Below, piece after piece: positions 5,805-6,278 of a stretch of 6,278 nt of DNA. The stretch comes from Candidatus Bathyarchaeota archaeon. GTDB lineage: Archaea > Thermoproteota > Bathyarchaeia > Bathyarchaeales > SOJC01. Position 1 is the stretch's first letter, and each line of letters starts with the position of its first letter. Under the pieces are notes generated by a model that was not told the DNA's origin, ran no database searches, and was given only the letters and a program-made list of their open reading frames with translations. The stretch spans positions 1-6,278 of the forward strand of contig JAUWDF010000049.1 of assembly GCA_030608925.1 (NCBI GenBank). Direction: 5' to 3'. The position numbers and the translations under genes are program-made.

Positions 5805-6254
5805 ATGGATAGAGTTGATTGGGTTCTTCTCGTCTTTCCTTTTCTACCGTTGGCTGATCTGCTCTCTACGCTTTTTTCCCTTAGTTTGGGCGGTGAAGAA
5901 GTCGGAATCTTAGCTCGTTCAGTGTTGGCATCATATGGGTTTCCTGGGTTAGGAATGCTGGCAATTTGTACTTCCATCATCTTTCTTTGTCTCATACGAA
6001 TCATAACTTACATCAAGGAATTTTACATCAGCGACATGAGATTCCGAGGGATTGGGTACACTTTAAGTATTCCCATATTTTGGTTCTTCATGTTGGAAGG
6101 AGTTTACGTTTCGACTGTTGCCTTAAATTTCTTTGCGCCATTTAGCCATTTCCTCACGCAATCTATTGCCTTGAGAGGAGTTATAGCTGGAGCATATTTT
6201 GTCAGCGTTGTTTTACTAACTAAATCCCATTTAAACAGATTGCCACGTAGATGA
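5805..6254 (+). CDS. Small four-helix membrane protein, DUF5658-like
   Basis: This 149-residue hydrophobic protein has about four membrane segments, near residues 6-27, 47-70, 85-108 and 121-138, and a basic C-terminal tail (HLNRLPRR). The first helix contains LPLADLLSTLFSLSLGGEE; an Asp-x-x-Ser-Thr in helix one followed by a Gly-Gly-x-Glu loop resembles the DUF5658 family, whose function is unknown. That match is from memory and only moderate. The open frame runs back to 5553, antisense to the start of proS, but ATG 5805 is preferred: it has two Shine-Dalgarno-like sites and a TATA-like box at the right distance, and the upstream part does not look like one protein. If the frame began at ATG 5667 the product would have 195 residues. 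It is divergent from proS and nothing nearby suggests a role. The TGA stop is followed by only 24 bases of window. Confidence 0.72.
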   Translation: MDRVDWVLLVFPFLPLADLLSTLFSLSLGGEEVGILARSVLASYGFPGLGMLAICTSIIFLCLIRIITYIKEFYISDMRFRGIGYTLSIPIFWFFMLEGVYVSTVALNFFAPFSHFLTQSIALRGVIAGAYFVSVVLLTKSHLNRLPRR

Positions 6255-6278
6255 GTTCAGTAATCATCTAATAAAAAG

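Overview
The window is archaeal, and the gene set points to the TACK side of the Archaea. It holds ribosomal protein S26e (found in eukaryotes and part of the Archaea, absent from bacteria), archaeal-type ThrRS and ProRS, a CDP-alcohol phosphotransferase of the archaetidylinositol phosphate synthase type, and TATA-like boxes ahead of most genes. ThrRS still carries its own archaeal N-terminal editing domain, unlike the split ThrRS arrangement known in many Sulfolobales and Desulfurococcales. A Bathyarchaeia-like organism is my best guess, but it is inferred from gene content only. I see no mobile element, CRISPR array, rRNA or tRNA gene.

Layout from left to right: (1) the C-terminal half of an alanine-aminotransferase-like class I PLP enzyme (+), cut by the window edge; (2) a 176-bp gap with a TATA-like box and a small hairpin; (3) thrS (-), starting with TTG; (4) a 104-bp gap with a perfect hairpin; (5) a 70-residue zinc-finger protein (-) that I recognise only as a conserved archaeal type; (6) a 230-bp divergent promoter region; (7) rps26e (+), starting with TTG; (8) an archaetidylinositol phosphate synthase-like membrane enzyme (-), convergent with rps26e and only 2 bp from it; (9) a 119-bp gap with a TATA-like box; (10) proS (-); (11) a divergent promoter region; (12) a small four-helix membrane protein resembling DUF5658 (+).

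The theme is translation: two class II aminoacyl-tRNA synthetases, a small-subunit ribosomal protein and a small zinc protein next to it. Four of the seven proteins (ThrRS, the small finger, S26e, ProRS) show Cys/His sets consistent with zinc binding. Most genes seem to have their own promoter, so this is a neighbourhood of single transcription units rather than one operon. Most of the window is ordinary core genome. The least explained parts are the small zinc-finger protein, the DUF5658-like membrane protein and the gap after the aminotransferase gene. I do not see an undescribed multi-gene system here.
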